Origin: CAKSXP01 sp964609305
Lineage (GTDB): Bacteria; Bacillota; Clostridia; Oscillospirales; Oscillospiraceae
Reading direction: 5' to 3'
Length of the DNA: 15,076 nucleotides
NCBI GenBank assembly: GCA_964609305.1
Contig: CAZSRK010000053.1
Span: 1 to 15,076, forward strand
The position numbers were made by a program, and so were the translations under genes. This document shows, in pieces, positions 14,231 to 15,076 of this stretch (its first letter is position 1; each line of letters starts with the position of its first letter). Below the pieces are notes generated by a model. It was not told the DNA's origin and did no database searches. It saw only the letters and a program-made list of their open reading frames with translations.

Positions 14231-14872
14231 TTAGCCTCCCAGTGTCACATCCTGCTTTTGATACCATTGTAGCGCTTGAAAAAAATCGTCTGGTTGGAAA
14301 TCGGGCCATAGTCTGTCCACAACAAAGAAATCCGCATACACTGACTGTACGGGCAGGAAGCCGGATAAACGGCGCATACCTCCCCAACGAATCACTAAAT
14401 CAACTCGTGAAATGTCATGGGAGCGAAGTTCCCCGCAAATTTTCTTGCGATTGTTGCCGGGATTTCTTAATTGAGACAGGTCCCATTCCCATCCGTAATT
14501 GACGAGAAAGTTGACCCGAATACCGCCGCCATTCAAATCCGTTCGAGTTGTATATGGCAGAACTGCCTTAGGAAACGTAGGAGCGTCTTTGTCACCGATC
14601 ACAAGAATTGAAACCGGCTCTGATGCGATAAGGCTAATTGCGTCTACGCATGCCTCGGAAAAAGCTTTTACCTGTTCCGGAGGACGTCCGCAGTTATCAG
14701 TGGTAAATCCATAATAAGTGATCTCATCAATTCCTGCGTCTCTTGCCAGACGCAGCAAATCCAGCCCCGGCGCTAAGCCGTGCTCATAGCCATCCTGTTT
14801 TTGCAGACCCGCTTGTTTTGCCCATCGCCTGTTTCCGTCTGGGATAATTCCTATGTGCTTTGGAATTCGCAT
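14231..14872 (-). CDS. Divergent undecaprenyl-diphosphate-synthase family protein (cis-prenyltransferase homologue)
   Basis: A 213-residue cytoplasmic homologue of UppS, which builds cis-polyprenyl diphosphates for cell-wall lipid carriers. Recognisable: IIPDGNRRWAK near the N-terminus (UppS: IIMDGNGRWAK), YGFTTDNCGRP (UppS: FSxENxxRP), the NYGWEWD segment, and DLVIRWGGMRRLSGF followed by PVQSVYADF and LWPDF. Departures from canonical UppS: the GHxxG histidine is Tyr (GYEHG), RTGGE reads RWGGM, SNF reads SGF, and the C-terminal metal-site Glu is Asp (YADF). It is also about 30 residues shorter, the loss lying mainly between NYG and DLVIR. The Asp of DGN that binds Mg2+ is kept. It may be a paralogue with different chain length or substrate. 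Start chosen at ATG 14872, with AAGGTGAT just upstream on the minus strand; the frame is open to 14929. No partner gene is visible in the window. Confidence 0.85.
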   Translation of the reverse strand: MRIPKHIGIIPDGNRRWAKQAGLQKQDGYEHGLAPGLDLLRLARDAGIDEITYYGFTTDNCGRPPEQVKAFSEACVDAISLIASEPVSILVIGDKDAPTFPKAVLPYTTRTDLNGGGIRVNFLVNYGWEWDLSQLRNPGNNRKKICGELRSHDISRVDLVIRWGGMRRLSGFLPVQSVYADFFVVDRLWPDFQPDDFFQALQWYQKQDVTLGG

Positions 14873-14911
14873 GTTATCACCTTCTTCCAAATTAGTATTT
14901 GTTTTCTTTCC

Positions 14912-14936
14912 TCTGCCTATACAGTTCATAGGCAGA
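14912..14936. other. Inverted repeat upstream of the prenyltransferase gene
   Basis: A 9-bp perfect inverted repeat (TCTGCCTAT / ATAGGCAGA) with a 7-base centre lies 40 bases upstream of the minus-strand ATG at 14872. No T-run follows on either strand, so it is not a terminator; it could be an operator or leader hairpin. Confidence 0.35.
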
Positions 14937-14985
14937 TCTTGAAAAGCCTTTTCGAATAATCCAGATACGAGTTTTTTTCATAATT

Positions 14986-15006
14986 GAAGTGTACTGGAAG
15001 TGTACT
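14986..15006. repeat. Tandem direct repeat GAAGTGTACT x2 with 11-bp period
   Basis: Two identical 10-bp copies (14986-14995 and 14997-15006) are separated by one base, so they repeat once per DNA helical turn. They lie about 115-135 bases upstream of the minus-strand prenyltransferase start, which suits a pair of regulator half-sites. The rest of 14937-15076 has no gene I can support and no clear promoter. Confidence 0.5.
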
Positions 15007-15076
15007 AAAAACCGCTGAAACACTTGGATTAATAGTGACAAGAAACTATTTGCCGCAGAGGGCGGCGTGACCAAGT

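Noticed and set aside
14892..14981. Possible 29-residue basic peptide on the minus strand upstream of the prenyltransferase
   Set aside because: The ATG at 14981 has no Shine-Dalgarno sequence, the frame is short and rich in Lys/Arg as expected of chance AT-rich DNA, and it contains the inverted repeat at 14912-14936.
15019..15076. Open plus-strand frame running off the right edge
   Set aside because: Nineteen codons after a stop, without a start codon or ribosome site; too short to assign.
1..15076. CRISPR arrays, tRNA/rRNA genes, insertion sequences or prophage genes
   Set aside because: I saw no regularly spaced repeats, no tRNA-like cloverleaf, no transposase or integrase motif and no phage gene on reading through the window.

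Overview
The window reads as chromosomal DNA of an anaerobic Firmicute, most likely a gut-type Clostridia member (Oscillospiraceae-like). This is inferred from TTG/GTG starts with strong Shine-Dalgarno sites, near-consensus sigma-A promoters, an oxygen-sensitive aldo/keto reductase carrying 4Fe-4S motifs, a haem-free FAD_binding_2 reductase, a Clostridia-style GGDEF variant and a short divergent UPP-synthase homologue. Base composition is roughly half G+C through most of the window, but falls to about 20-40% G+C from about 6350 to 7050. I saw no tRNA, rRNA, CRISPR array or insertion sequence.

Layout. (1) 1-1350: the 3' part of a P1B-type heavy-metal ATPase gene, cut by the window edge and closed by a strong hairpin terminator. 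(2) 1401-6345: a promoter followed by four tightly packed genes: an MtaD/DadD-type deaminase of S-adenosylhomocysteine/methylthioadenosine, an S-adenosylhomocysteine-hydrolase homologue, an MgtE magnesium channel and an AEC-family permease. (3) 6346-9088: an AT-rich stretch with candidate promoters, a small secreted protein of unknown function and a 700-residue solute-binding lipoprotein with no permease, ending in a bidirectional terminator. (4) 9097-12028: a divergent redox pair (4Fe-4S aldo/keto reductase on minus, FAD oxidoreductase on plus) sharing a 233-base intergenic region with one near-consensus promoter for each direction, bounded by terminators on both sides. (5) 12136-14169: a monocistronic membrane-bound GGDEF protein with its own near-consensus promoter. 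(6) 14231-15076: a minus-strand divergent cis-prenyltransferase and about 200 bases of upstream DNA containing a short direct repeat.

How the genes work together. The clearest functional unit is (2). The hydrolase homologue has HxExK (residues 50-54) where classical SAH hydrolases have HxTxE/Q at the adenine-contacting position, and its start codon overlaps the end of the deaminase gene. The two enzymes would therefore be predicted to run S-adenosylhomocysteine to S-inosylhomocysteine to inosine plus homocysteine. This is the deaminate-first methyl-cycle salvage known from methanogens, here in what looks like a bacterium and co-transcribed with a Mg2+ channel and an AEC permease. Other points worth attention are the altered catalytic motifs of the UPP-synthase homologue, the unclassified metal-site residues of the P1B ATPase, the composition step inside the lipoprotein gene, and the divergent redox pair of unknown substrate.
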